Positions 8,212 to 16,583 of a DNA stretch of 64,000 nucleotides are shown piece after piece. Source of the DNA: Kineosporia aurantiaca JCM 3230 (GTDB lineage Bacteria > Actinomycetota > Actinomycetes > Actinomycetales > Kineosporiaceae); the NCBI GenBank assembly GCA_000719025.1, contig JODP01000009.1:186001-250000 (forward strand), written 5' to 3'. The notes beneath the pieces are model-generated. The model was not told the DNA's origin. It did not search any database and saw only the letters and a list, made by a program, of their open reading frames with translations. A program made the translations under genes and the position numbers. The number at the start of each line of letters is the position of its first letter. The stretch's first letter is position 1.

Positions 8212-9557
8212 TTCCCGATGACCGCGTTCATGTTGTCCGCGAACTTCTGCGGGTCGATGGAGAGCTGGAACAGCTTGGCGATGTTGTCCAGCAGCGACTC
8301 GGCCGCGGTCGGGCTGAGCGCCTGGTCCCACGACTGCGAGAAGACCTTGGCCTTGCTGGCCACGTCGTAGACGAACTGCAGGAACTCCTTGTCCTCACTA
8401 CCGGCGAACTTGGAGTCCGAGCCGACCACGATCGGCACCGCACCGGAGTCGATCCACTCCTGCTGCTCGGCGTCCGAGAGCACCTGGGTCTTGAAGAAGT
8501 CCTGGGCCGCCTTCTTCTGCTCGGGGGTGGCCTTGGAGGAGATCGACAGGTACTGGCCCGGGTTGCCGTAGGTGTTCGACGGGTCGCCGGTGCCGCCCTC
8601 GACCGGCGGGAAGTTCAGGTAGCCGAGGTGACCGCCGCTGACGAAGTCGCCGCCCTCGGTCTTCATCGAGCCGTAGGTCCACGGGCCGTGCAGCATCATC
8701 GCCGCCTTGCCCGAGGTGAGCAGCGCCTGGTCGGCGTTGGAGTCGGCGGTGATCGAGGAGAAGCCCTTGATGAAACCGTTCATCTTGACCAGCTTCTGGA
8801 CCTCGCCGAGGGCCTTGATCGCGGCCGGGTTCGACCAGGCGTTCTTCTCGCCGTCGAACACGGCCTGGAAGATCTCCGGGCCGCCGATCCGGTCGAAGAG
8901 GAACTCCAGCCACATCATGTTGGTCCAGCGGGACTGACCACCCAGCGAGAACGGGGCGATCTTCTTGGCGTTGAACTTGGGCACCAGGGCCAGCAGCTCG
9001 TCCCACGACTGCGGCGGCTCGACGCCGACCTCGTCGAACTTCTCCTTGTTGTAGAAGAGGACGATCGGCTGCACGGTCTCGGCCGGCATCGCGTAGATCT
9101 TGCCGTCGATCGTCGCCGCCCCGAACGAGGCCGGGAACAGCTTCTCCTTGACGTCCGGGTTCTCGCCGAACCACGAGGTCAGGTCGTCCACCGCACCGGC
9201 GTCGACCCAGCTGCCGAGGCCACCGCCGCCCCAGCCCCAGATGATGGTCGGGGCCTGGCCGGCGCCGATCGCGGTCTTGATCTTCTCCTTGTAGGCGTCG
9301 TTCTGGAACGCCTGGCCCTTGATCGCCTCGCTGGGGTTGGCCTTGTTGAACCGGTCCAGCGAGTTGCGGCGGATGCTCTCGGCCGGGTCGACCGACAGGT
9401 ACCAGTAACTACCGCCGGAGGTCTTGCCGGAGCCGCCCGACTCCGTTCCGGGACCGGAGCTCCCGCAGGCGGCCAGGGTGGCGCCGGCGATCGGGAGGCC
9501 CAGGGCGAGGCTGAGGAAGCCCCGGCGGGACGTGGGGAGCGCTTTCATGGGATCCAC
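8208..9557 (-). CDS. sugar ABC transporter substrate-binding lipoprotein (449 aa)
   Basis: Solute-binding protein family 1 (CUT1). The N-terminus has a Tat-like SRRGFLSLALG followed by a lipobox (ATLAAC), so it is predicted to be an exported, lipid-anchored receptor. Further motifs are the hinge-region IIWGWGGGGLGSW and AAMMLHGPWTYG. I favour GTG at 9557, six bases after GGAG; ATG at 9548 is the alternative and gives the same mature protein. It heads the operon with two permeases and the LacI gene and is divergent from the GH3 gene. The combination resembles streptomycete xylobiose (Bxl) loci as I remember them, but substrate specificity is inferred. Confidence 0.9.
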   Translation of the reverse strand: MDPMKALPTSRRGFLSLALGLPIAGATLAACGSSGPGTESGGSGKTSGGSYWYLSVDPAESIRRNSLDRFNKANPSEAIKGQAFQNDAYKEKIKTAIGAGQAPTIIWGWGGGGLGSWVDAGAVDDLTSWFGENPDVKEKLFPASFGAATIDGKIYAMPAETVQPIVLFYNKEKFDEVGVEPPQSWDELLALVPKFNAKKIAPFSLGGQSRWTNMMWLEFLFDRIGGPEIFQAVFDGEKNAWSNPAAIKALGEVQKLVKMNGFIKGFSSITADSNADQALLTSGKAAMMLHGPWTYGSMKTEGGDFVSGGHLGYLNFPPVEGGTGDPSNTYGNPGQYLSISSKATPEQKKAAQDFFKTQVLSDAEQQEWIDSGAVPIVVGSDSKFAGSEDKEFLQFVYDVASKAKVFSQSWDQALSPTAAESLLDNIAKLFQLSIDPQKFADNMNAVIGK

Positions 9558-9710
9558 GGTGATCTCCATCGGGTACCGGCCGCGGACGCCCGCGGCTCTT
9601 CGGACGCACGGGGGCGGAACAGCGCCCCGGTGCGCTGGTGTCATGACGACAGCTGTCGAGCAAATCGGTAACTCATCGGAAGAAGAGCGACCGGAAATGT
9701 CGGAAGTTCT

Positions 9711-9742
9711 CGAAAAGTAGTTTCGCCGCCGGGCGATGTCAA
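9711..9742 (-). promoter_or_regulatory. promoter of the first ABC operon with an operator over the -10
   Basis: Read on the minus strand there is TTGACA (9742-9737), a 17-base spacer and TACTTT (9719-9714), a good sigma-70-type pair. An inverted repeat, CGAAA-5 bases-TTTCG (9711-9725), exactly brackets the -10. A repressor bound here would block transcription of the ABC operon and its LacI gene. I associate CGAAA/TTTCG-type palindromes with xylan-related LacI regulators of streptomycetes, from memory. Positions are certain; function is inferred. Confidence 0.65.
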
Positions 9743-9844
9743 GGGTTGAATGTTGGTCCGTTCCTCAGTGAGAGTGAATCCGTCGCCGAGCGGAAAAAGC
9801 CCTGTCAGTGCGCGGTTTTCATGGACCGTTGGGCGACGCATCAG

Positions 9845-9857
9845 CGAAAACTTTTCG
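9845..9857 (+). promoter_or_regulatory. candidate LacI-type operator upstream of the GH3 gene
   Basis: The palindrome CGAAAA-C-TTTTCG lies 24 bases before the GH3 ATG. It shares CGAAA/TTTCG arms with the palindrome over the ABC promoter at 9711-9725, so a single regulator could control both divergent units. No clear promoter hexamers for the GH3 gene could be picked. The rest of the 324-bp divergent region (9558-9881) shows nothing else. Confidence 0.55.
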
Positions 9858-9881
9858 AAGCACCTCACGAGGGAGTGAGCC

Positions 9882-12215
9882 ATGACGGCCGATCGCTGGC
9901 AGGACGAGTCGCAGCCGGTCGAGGCGCGGGTGGAGGATCTTCTGGCCCGGATGACCCTCGAGGAGAAGGTGGCCCAGCTCGGCAGTCGCTGGATCGGCAA
10001 CGCCCCCCGGGTCCGCTCCGAGGACGGTCCGGACCAGGCCCAGAGCGCCCCGATGGAGGACGTGTTCGCCACCGAGAGCGCGCTGCCCCTGGAGCAGGCC
10101 GCCCGGGACGGCCTCGGGCACCTCACCCGGATCTACGGCAGCGCGCCGGTGAGCCCGGCCGAGGGGGCCGAGGAGCTCGCCCGGCAGCAGGAGATCGTGG
10201 TCGCGGCCTCCCGTTTCGGCATCCCGGCGATCGCCCACGAGGAATGCCTCACCGGGGTGACCACTTACGGCGCCACGGTCTACCCGGCGGCGATCGCCTG
10301 GGGTGCGACCTTCGACCCGGAACTGATCGGCGAGATGGCCGCGGCGATCGGCCGCGACCTGGCCCGGCTCGGTGCCCACCAAGGGCTTTCACCGCTGATG
10401 GACGTCGTCCGGGACTACCGCTGGGGCCGGGTGGAGGAGACCCTGGGCGAGGATCCCTACCTGGTGGCCGAACTCGGCTCGGCCTACGTCCGCGGTCTTC
10501 AGGACGCCGGGATCATCGCCACTCTCAAGCATTTCATCGGGTACTCGGCCTCCCGGGCCGGGCGTAACCACGGGCCTGCCTCTCTCGGCCGCCGCGAGCT
10601 GCTCGACGTCCTGCTGCCCCCGTTCGAGGCCGCGGTGGCCGCCGGGGCGGGGTCGGTGATGCACTCGTACAACGACAACGACTCGGTGCCGGCCGGGGCC
10701 GATCCCTGGCTGCTCACCGAGATCCTTCGGGACGAGTGGGGTTTCACCGGAACGGTGGTCTCGGACTACTGGGCCACGCCGTTCCTCACCTCGATGCACC
10801 GGATCGTCGCCGACAACGCCGGGGCCGCGGCCGCCACGCTGCGCGCCGGGATGGACGTCGAGCTGCCCGACACGATCTGTTATGTCCACCTGCCGGAGCT
10901 GGTCCGTAGCGGTGAACTGCCGGAGGAACTCGTCGACCGGGCCGCGCGCCGGGTGCTCACCCAGAAGGCCGGGCTGGGGCTGCTCGACCGGGGCTGGAGC
11001 CCGAAGACCGAATCACCCGAATCGATCGACCTCGACCCGCCGGGCAACCGGGACATCGCCCGCCGGATCGCCGAGACCTCGGTGACCCTGCTCGACCCCG
11101 GTACCGCCTTGCCGCTCCAGAAGCACCAGAAGATCGCCGTGGTCGGGCCGTGCGCGGACGACCCCCGGACGTTCATGGGGTGCTACGCCTTCCCCAACCA
11201 CGTACTGCCCAAGTTCCCCGAGCACAAGGGACTCGGCATCGAGATCCCGACCGCGCTGGCCGCCCTGCGGGCCGAGCTGCCGGACACCGAGATCGTCCAC
11301 CAGCCAGGTTGTCAGGTGATGGGGGACGACCGCTCGGGCATCGCCGGGGCGGCCGCCGCCGCGGGCGAGGCCGACCTCTGCATCGCCTTCGTCGGGGACC
11401 TGGCCGGGATGTTCGGCCTGGGCTCCTCCGGTGAGGGGTGCGACGTCGACGACCTGCGGCTGCCCGGGGTCCAGTCCGACCTGCTGGAGGCCCTGCTGGC
11501 CACCGGGACGCCCGTGGTGCTGGTGGTGGTGTCCGGCCGTCCTTACGCACTGGGCGACGTGGCCCCGCGGGTGGCCGGTCTGGTCCAGGCGTTCATGCCC
11601 GGTGAGGAGGGCGGGGGAGCGCTGGCCGGCGTGCTGTCGGGCCGGATCGAGCCCGGTGGCCGGCTGCCGGTGCAGATCCCGCGGAGCCCGGGGGGCCAGC
11701 CCTATACCTATCTGCAGCCGCCCCTGGGCGAGCCGAGCATGATCAGCAGTGTCGACGTGACCCCGCTCTTCCCGTTCGGCCACGGCCGCTCGTACACCAC
11801 CTTCGAACTGGGCGACCTCGTCCTGGACGCCACCGAGATCCCCACCGACGGGGAGTTCTCGGTGACCACCAGCGTCCACAATCGGGGCGACCGTCCGGGC
11901 ACCGAGGTGGTCCAGCTCTACCTCAGCGACCCGGTGGCCCAGGTGGTCCGGCCGATCCACTGGCTGGCCGGCTTCGCCCGGGTCCGGCTGGCCCCGGGCG
12001 AGCGGGCCGAGGTGGTCTTCCGGGTCCACGCCGACCGCACCGCCCTGGTCGGGCGGGACCTGAGCCGGGTGGTGGAACCGGGGACGATCGAGGTCTCCGT
12101 GGGCACCTCGGCCGAGGACCGGCCGCTCCGGCAGTCGGTCGAGCTGGTCGGGGAACCCCGGGTGGTCGGGCACGATCGGGTGCTGACCACCCCGACCACG
12201 GTGGTTAGGGGGTAG
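9882..12215 (+). CDS. glycoside hydrolase family 3 (beta-xylosidase or beta-glucosidase type, 777 aa)
   Basis: A retaining exo-glycosidase. Residues 1-370 are the GH3 TIM-barrel domain with KHFIGYS and the catalytic nucleophile Asp295 in TVVSDYW; a GH3 C-terminal alpha/beta domain with SSGEGCDVDDLRLPG follows; residues about 660-770 are a fibronectin type III-like domain (TTSVHNRGDRPGTEVVQLYL). No signal peptide is seen, so it should act on imported oligosaccharides in the cytoplasm. GGGAG precedes the ATG. Divergent from an importer operon, it probably hydrolyses what that system brings in. Xylosidase versus glucosidase specificity cannot be decided by eye. Confidence 0.92.
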   Translation: MTADRWQDESQPVEARVEDLLARMTLEEKVAQLGSRWIGNAPRVRSEDGPDQAQSAPMEDVFATESALPLEQAARDGLGHLTRIYGSAPVSPAEGAEELARQQEIVVAASRFGIPAIAHEECLTGVTTYGATVYPAAIAWGATFDPELIGEMAAAIGRDLARLGAHQGLSPLMDVVRDYRWGRVEETLGEDPYLVAELGSAYVRGLQDAGIIATLKHFIGYSASRAGRNHGPASLGRRELLDVLLPPFEAAVAAGAGSVMHSYNDNDSVPAGADPWLLTEILRDEWGFTGTVVSDYWATPFLTSMHRIVADNAGAAAATLRAGMDVELPDTICYVHLPELVRSGELPEELVDRAARRVLTQKAGLGLLDRGWSPKTESPESIDLDPPGNRDIARRIAETSVTLLDPGTALPLQKHQKIAVVGPCADDPRTFMGCYAFPNHVLPKFPEHKGLGIEIPTALAALRAELPDTEIVHQPGCQVMGDDRSGIAGAAAAAGEADLCIAFVGDLAGMFGLGSSGEGCDVDDLRLPGVQSDLLEALLATGTPVVLVVVSGRPYALGDVAPRVAGLVQAFMPGEEGGGALAGVLSGRIEPGGRLPVQIPRSPGGQPYTYLQPPLGEPSMISSVDVTPLFPFGHGRSYTTFELGDLVLDATEIPTDGEFSVTTSVHNRGDRPGTEVVQLYLSDPVAQVVRPIHWLAGFARVRLAPGERAEVVFRVHADRTALVGRDLSRVVEPGTIEVSVGTSAEDRPLRQSVELVGEPRVVGHDRVLTTPTTVVRG

Positions 12216-12390
12216 TTGCCGGGTTTGCGCCGGTGGTTTCTGCCTCAGTTGAGTCACGGACCATGCACAGAACCCCCTTCAGCCCGTTACCGTCACACGG
12301 TCGGGCGTCACCCCTCTGGCGGATCATCGTCGTAGGCGTGTCGGACGACGGATAACGAGAAGGTCGGTCGGGTCCGGAAGGGGTAGCGTC

Positions 12391-14292
12391 GTGGCGGTGG
12401 CGCCAGCCATGCCGTGGGCCGAGGCTCCCGGCCGGCCCCGCAGGGGCCGGCACCGGCTGCCCGATCAGCAGGAGACCAAGCCCGAGCCGCTGTCCGGCTG
12501 GGCCCGGGCGATCCTGGCCGACATCGCCGTCCCCGCCGTCACCATGCCCCCGGAGATGCGGGTCGCGGAACTGGACGACTGGTTCCGCGGCAACCCGCGG
12601 GCGACCACCGTGGTGGTGCCGATGGCGGCCGGGCCGATCGTGGTCGACCGGGCCTGGTTCGACCGCTGGGTGGCGGGCGCCCAGGGCTACGGGCGCTCGG
12701 TGTTCAAGCGGATGACGCTGGCCGACCTCGACGAGGTCCCCAGCGTCTTCCTCACCGCCGACACCAGCATCGACGCGGCCGCCGCGGTGGTAACGGACGA
12801 GGCCCCGGGCGAGGAGGCCTCGGTCACCACGGTCGGGGTGATCGCCGCCGACGGCAAGCTGATGACGGTCTCGGTGACCACCCTGTTCCGGGCGCTCTCC
12901 TACAGCTACGCCTACCAGGCCCGGCACGACGTGCTGACCGGTCTGCCGAACCGGGCCTCGCTGATGGAGTGGATGCGCGGCCACGACGCCCAGTCCGGCG
13001 ACCTGACCGTGCTCTACATCGACCTGGACCGGTTCAAGGACGTCAACGACAGCCTCGGGCACGCCGTCGGCGACCAGGTGCTGCAACTGTTCGCCCAGCG
13101 CCTGGGCAACATCGCCCGCTCCGAGGACCGGGTGGCCCGGCTCGGTGGGGACGAGTTCGCGATGGTGCTGGCCGGTGCCCTCACCCCGGAGGAGTCCCGG
13201 TCGGTCGCCGAGCGGATCGTCTACGAGGCCTCGATGCCCTTCACCGTCACGGTCGACCACGGTGACGGTCAGCAGGTCGAGGCCGTCGCCAGCATCGGGG
13301 CCAGCGTGGGCGTGGCCGGGGCCGATTCGATGATGTCGTCCGGGGTCAGCCTGGAGGACCTGGTGTCCCAGGCCGACCTGGCGATGTTCCAGTCCAAGTC
13401 GCACGGCCGCGGCCGGGTCACCCACTTCAACGCCGAGGTGCTGGCCACCCGCGGATCCCAGGCCGAGCTACGGGCCCGGCACCACATGGAGCGCCGGCTG
13501 CGCCTGGCGATCGCCAACGGCGGGCTGCGGCTGCACTACCAGCCCCTGGCCGAGGTGGCCAGCAACCGGATCGTCGGGGCCGAGGCGCTGGCCCGCTGGG
13601 CCGACGAGGAACTCGGCCCGGTCTCGCCGGTCGACTTCATCAAGATCGCCGAGGAGACCGGCCTGATCATCGACCTCGGCCGGTGGGCGCTGCGGACCGC
13701 CTGCCGGGAGGCCGCGACCTGGCCGATGTTCGAGTCGACGGACGGCATCCGGCGCCGGATGAAGGTCACCGTGAACGTCTCCGCGGTGCAGCTGTCCCAG
13801 CCCTCGTTCGTCCGCGACGTGGCCGATGCGCTGGCCGAGTCCGGGCTGCTGCCGCGCACCCTCTGCCTGGAGATCACCGAGACCGCGGTGATCGGCGACA
13901 TGCACGCCACCGCCAAGAACCTGCAGGAGATCCGCGACCTCGGGGTGACCGTGGCGCTGGACGACTTCGGCACCGGCTACTCGTCGCTGACCATGCTGCG
14001 GGACCTGCCGGCCGACGTGGTGAAGATCGACAAGTCGTTCATCGACAAGATCGCCGAGGAGGCCTCCACCGACAGCGTGCTGGCCCGGCTGGTGATCGAG
14101 ACCGCGCACTCGCTCGGGATGAGCGTCTGCGCCGAGGGGGTGGAGACCAACGAGCAGGCCGAGCGGCTGGCCAAGATGGGCTGCGACACCCTCCAGGGCT
14201 GGCTGATCTCCAAGGCCCTGCCCGGCTCCGAGGCGTTCACCGAGTGGCTGCCGACCGCCGTGCTGCCCGAGGCGCTCGGAATGCAGGACTGA
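12391..14292 (+). CDS. cyclic di-GMP turnover protein: CBS-like sensor, GGDEF and EAL domains (633 aa)
   Basis: Residues about 35-165 look like a CBS-pair-type sensor (VPAVTMPPEMRVAELDDWF, later TADTSIDAAAAVV and VGVIAADGKLMTVSV). The GGDEF domain begins at RHDVLTGLPNRASL, has an intact GGDEF, and RSED five residues before it forms an RxxD product-inhibition site. The EAL domain keeps EALARW, ITET, DDFGTGYSS, KIDKSF, EGVET and LQGW, so both catalytic sites look complete. No membrane segment is present, so it is soluble. The start is GTG at 12391 with GGAAGGGG upstream. It sits between two sugar islands with no obvious operon partner. Confidence 0.93.
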   Translation: MAVAPAMPWAEAPGRPRRGRHRLPDQQETKPEPLSGWARAILADIAVPAVTMPPEMRVAELDDWFRGNPRATTVVVPMAAGPIVVDRAWFDRWVAGAQGYGRSVFKRMTLADLDEVPSVFLTADTSIDAAAAVVTDEAPGEEASVTTVGVIAADGKLMTVSVTTLFRALSYSYAYQARHDVLTGLPNRASLMEWMRGHDAQSGDLTVLYIDLDRFKDVNDSLGHAVGDQVLQLFAQRLGNIARSEDRVARLGGDEFAMVLAGALTPEESRSVAERIVYEASMPFTVTVDHGDGQQVEAVASIGASVGVAGADSMMSSGVSLEDLVSQADLAMFQSKSHGRGRVTHFNAEVLATRGSQAELRARHHMERRLRLAIANGGLRLHYQPLAEVASNRIVGAEALARWADEELGPVSPVDFIKIAEETGLIIDLGRWALRTACREAATWPMFESTDGIRRRMKVTVNVSAVQLSQPSFVRDVADALAESGLLPRTLCLEITETAVIGDMHATAKNLQEIRDLGVTVALDDFGTGYSSLTMLRDLPADVVKIDKSFIDKIAEEASTDSVLARLVIETAHSLGMSVCAEGVETNEQAERLAKMGCDTLQGWLISKALPGSEAFTEWLPTAVLPEALGMQD

Positions 14293-14315
14293 TCCACGCG
14301 CCCAGAATGGGTGGC

Positions 14316-14801
14316 ATGTACCTGATCAAGGAACGATTCTTCGACATCGGGGACGACTTCGACATCACCGACGAGGACGGCCGGCTGGTGCTGCACGTCG
14401 ACGGCAAGGTGCTCAGCCTGCGCGGGCGCCTGGTGCTGGAGGACGCGTCGGGCCACGAGGTCGCGTCGGTGCACCGGCAACTGGTCTCGCTACGGGAGAC
14501 CTACACGATCAAGGTGGGCGACGAGAAGGCCGCCTCGGTCCGCAAGAAGTTCTTCACCCCGTTCGGCGACCGCTTCACCATCGACGTGCCCGGCCCGGAC
14601 GACCTGACGATGAAGGGTCACCTGCTGGACCACGAGTACGAGGTCGAGCGGGGTGGCCGGGTGGTGGCCACGGTGTCCAAGCGCTGGCTCTCGTTCCGGG
14701 ACACCTATGCGGTGCGGATCGGCGACGGCGAGGACCATTTGCTGATCCTCGCCGCCGTGCTCGCGTTGGACATGGCCGGGTCGGCCAAGGACGACGACTG
14801 A
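14316..14801 (+). CDS. LURP-one-related (LOR) family protein (161 aa)
   Basis: The opening MYLIKERFFDIGDDFDITDEDG and repeated strand pattern (DGKVLSLRGRLVLEDASG; VATVSKRWLSFRDTYAVRIGDG) are the tubby-like LOR/DUF567 fold. Bacterial members are small soluble proteins of unknown role. It starts 24 bases after the GGDEF/EAL gene and may be co-transcribed with it. ATG at 14316 is preferred by homology; ATG at 14307 is in frame and possible, and neither has a strong ribosome site. It converges on the GH35 gene, with 39 bases between stops. Confidence 0.82.
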   Translation: MYLIKERFFDIGDDFDITDEDGRLVLHVDGKVLSLRGRLVLEDASGHEVASVHRQLVSLRETYTIKVGDEKAASVRKKFFTPFGDRFTIDVPGPDDLTMKGHLLDHEYEVERGGRVVATVSKRWLSFRDTYAVRIGDGEDHLLILAAVLALDMAGSAKDDD

Positions 14802-14840
14802 CAGACGACTGACAAGGGACGTCCGTGGGCGGCGGTTCGG

Positions 14841-16583
14841 TCAGAACTCGATCTGTCCCAGCCGCAGCCCGTCCACGAACCGGACCGTCGGGTCGGCCAT
14901 CGCCTCGAGCTCGAGGACGACGATCCGGTTGGCCCCGGCCCGCACGACCGGGGCCGGCACGTACAGGGTCTGCGAAGGCCCGCGGCGCCAGTAGCGGCCC
15001 AGCGCGAACCCGTTGATCCAGACCAGACCCTTGCCCCAGGCCACGGTTTCGAGGAACAGGTCGGCCGGCTCGGTCAGCTCGAACTCGCCGGTCAGGACCA
15101 GGGGGCCGTGGTCGGCGGACCGGGCGGACAGGTCGAGCCCGGGCAGCGCGTCGACCTCCAGGCCGGTCACGGTCCAGCCGGTCAGCGGTTCGCCGGCCAG
15201 CCGGATCGCGCCGATCAGGCCCTTCTCCTCGCCCAGCCGCGGACCGTAGTTCACCCGGCCCTGGTCCTCGACCAGGACGGTCAGGACCGAACCGGCCAGG
15301 GGCAGGCGGATCGAGCGCTCGTGCGAGTCGCGGGCCAGCACACCTACCGGCACGCCGTCGACGTAGACGTACGCCCGGTCGCGGACCTCATCCAGGGACA
15401 GCACGCCCGGGGCGCGCCCTTTGATCGAGGTCTCGTAGAGCACGAAACCCGTGTCCTGCCCGATCTCCTCGAAGGTCGCCGCGTGCTCGTGCCGCTCCGC
15501 GTCGCCGAGTTCGCCCACCAGACCGAGCAATCCGGCCGCGGGCGTGATCTCGGCCGTAAATGCCGGGGCCGGAGTCGCTTCCGCAGGAACCTCGTCCGGC
15601 ACCGGCGCGTACTTCGCGATGGTCTTACGGAAGGCGTGGTACTTCGCGGTCGGGTTGCCGGCCTCGTCCAGCGGGGCGTCGTAGTCGTACGACGTCACCA
15701 GCGGCACGTAGGCGCCCTTGTCGTTGGCCCCGTTGGTCATGCCGAAGTTGGTGCCACCGTGGAACATGTAGAGGTTCACCGAGCCGCCGGCGGCCAGGAT
15801 CTCGTCCAGCGCGGAGTCCGACTCCTCCACCGACGTGGTGTGGTGGTGAGTGCCCCAGCTGTCGAACCAGCCGTTCCAGAACTCCATGCACATCAGCGGC
15901 CCGGTCGGCTGGAACTCGCGCAGCGTCTGGAAGCGCTCGGCGCTGCGGGAGCCGAACGACGCGGTGAGGTGCAGGCCGGGCAGGCTGCCGTCGGCCAGCA
16001 TCTGCGGGGTCGGCTGGTCGATCGTGGTGAGCGGCACGGTGATGCCGGACTCACGGGTCACCCGGACCAGTTCGGACAGGTACTCCTTGTCGGAACCGTA
16101 GGCGCCGTACTCGTTCTCGATCTGCACCAGGAAGACCGGGCCGCCGCGGTCGATCTGCAGCGGGGTGACGATCTCGTAGACCGCCTGCAGGTACTCGGTG
16201 ACCGCCTTCAGGTACTGCGGTTCGGACCGGCGCGGCAGCATGCCCGGGATGCGCAGCAGCCACGGCGGCAGGCCGCCGTTGCTCCACTCGGCGCAGATGT
16301 ACGGGCCCGGGCGGACGATCGCGTGCATGCCCTCGTCCGCCACCAGCTTCAGGAAGCGGGCCAGGTCGAGGCCGCCGTCGGTGCGGAACTCGCCGCGCAC
16401 GGGGGAGTGCGCGTTCCACGGGACGTAGGTCTCGATCGTGTTCAGGCCCATCTGCCGGGCCTTGTGGATCCGGTCGGCCCACAGGTCCGGGTGCACCCGG
16501 AAGTAGTGCAGCGCACCGGAAATGATCTGGTACGGCTCGCCGTCGAGCAGGAAGTCCTGCTCGCCGATGGTCAGCTCAGGCAC
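14841..16583 (-). CDS. glycoside hydrolase family 35 beta-galactosidase (580 aa)
   Basis: Retaining beta-galactosidase. The GH35 barrel starts at LLDGEPYQIISGALHYFRVHPDLW; the acid/base Glu is in VQIENEYGAYG and the nucleophile Glu in CMEFWNGWFDSWG; NLYMFHGGTNFGMTNG is diagnostic. C-terminal beta domains include WINGFALGRYW. No signal peptide, so it acts inside the cell. Start is GTG at 16583 with AGGAGG upstream. It overlaps the 3' end of the arabinofuranosidase gene by 8 bases, so the two are translated together. The pairing suggests use of galactan or arabinogalactan fragments. Confidence 0.95.
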   Translation of the reverse strand: MPELTIGEQDFLLDGEPYQIISGALHYFRVHPDLWADRIHKARQMGLNTIETYVPWNAHSPVRGEFRTDGGLDLARFLKLVADEGMHAIVRPGPYICAEWSNGGLPPWLLRIPGMLPRRSEPQYLKAVTEYLQAVYEIVTPLQIDRGGPVFLVQIENEYGAYGSDKEYLSELVRVTRESGITVPLTTIDQPTPQMLADGSLPGLHLTASFGSRSAERFQTLREFQPTGPLMCMEFWNGWFDSWGTHHHTTSVEESDSALDEILAAGGSVNLYMFHGGTNFGMTNGANDKGAYVPLVTSYDYDAPLDEAGNPTAKYHAFRKTIAKYAPVPDEVPAEATPAPAFTAEITPAAGLLGLVGELGDAERHEHAATFEEIGQDTGFVLYETSIKGRAPGVLSLDEVRDRAYVYVDGVPVGVLARDSHERSIRLPLAGSVLTVLVEDQGRVNYGPRLGEEKGLIGAIRLAGEPLTGWTVTGLEVDALPGLDLSARSADHGPLVLTGEFELTEPADLFLETVAWGKGLVWINGFALGRYWRRGPSQTLYVPAPVVRAGANRIVVLELEAMADPTVRFVDGLRLGQIEF

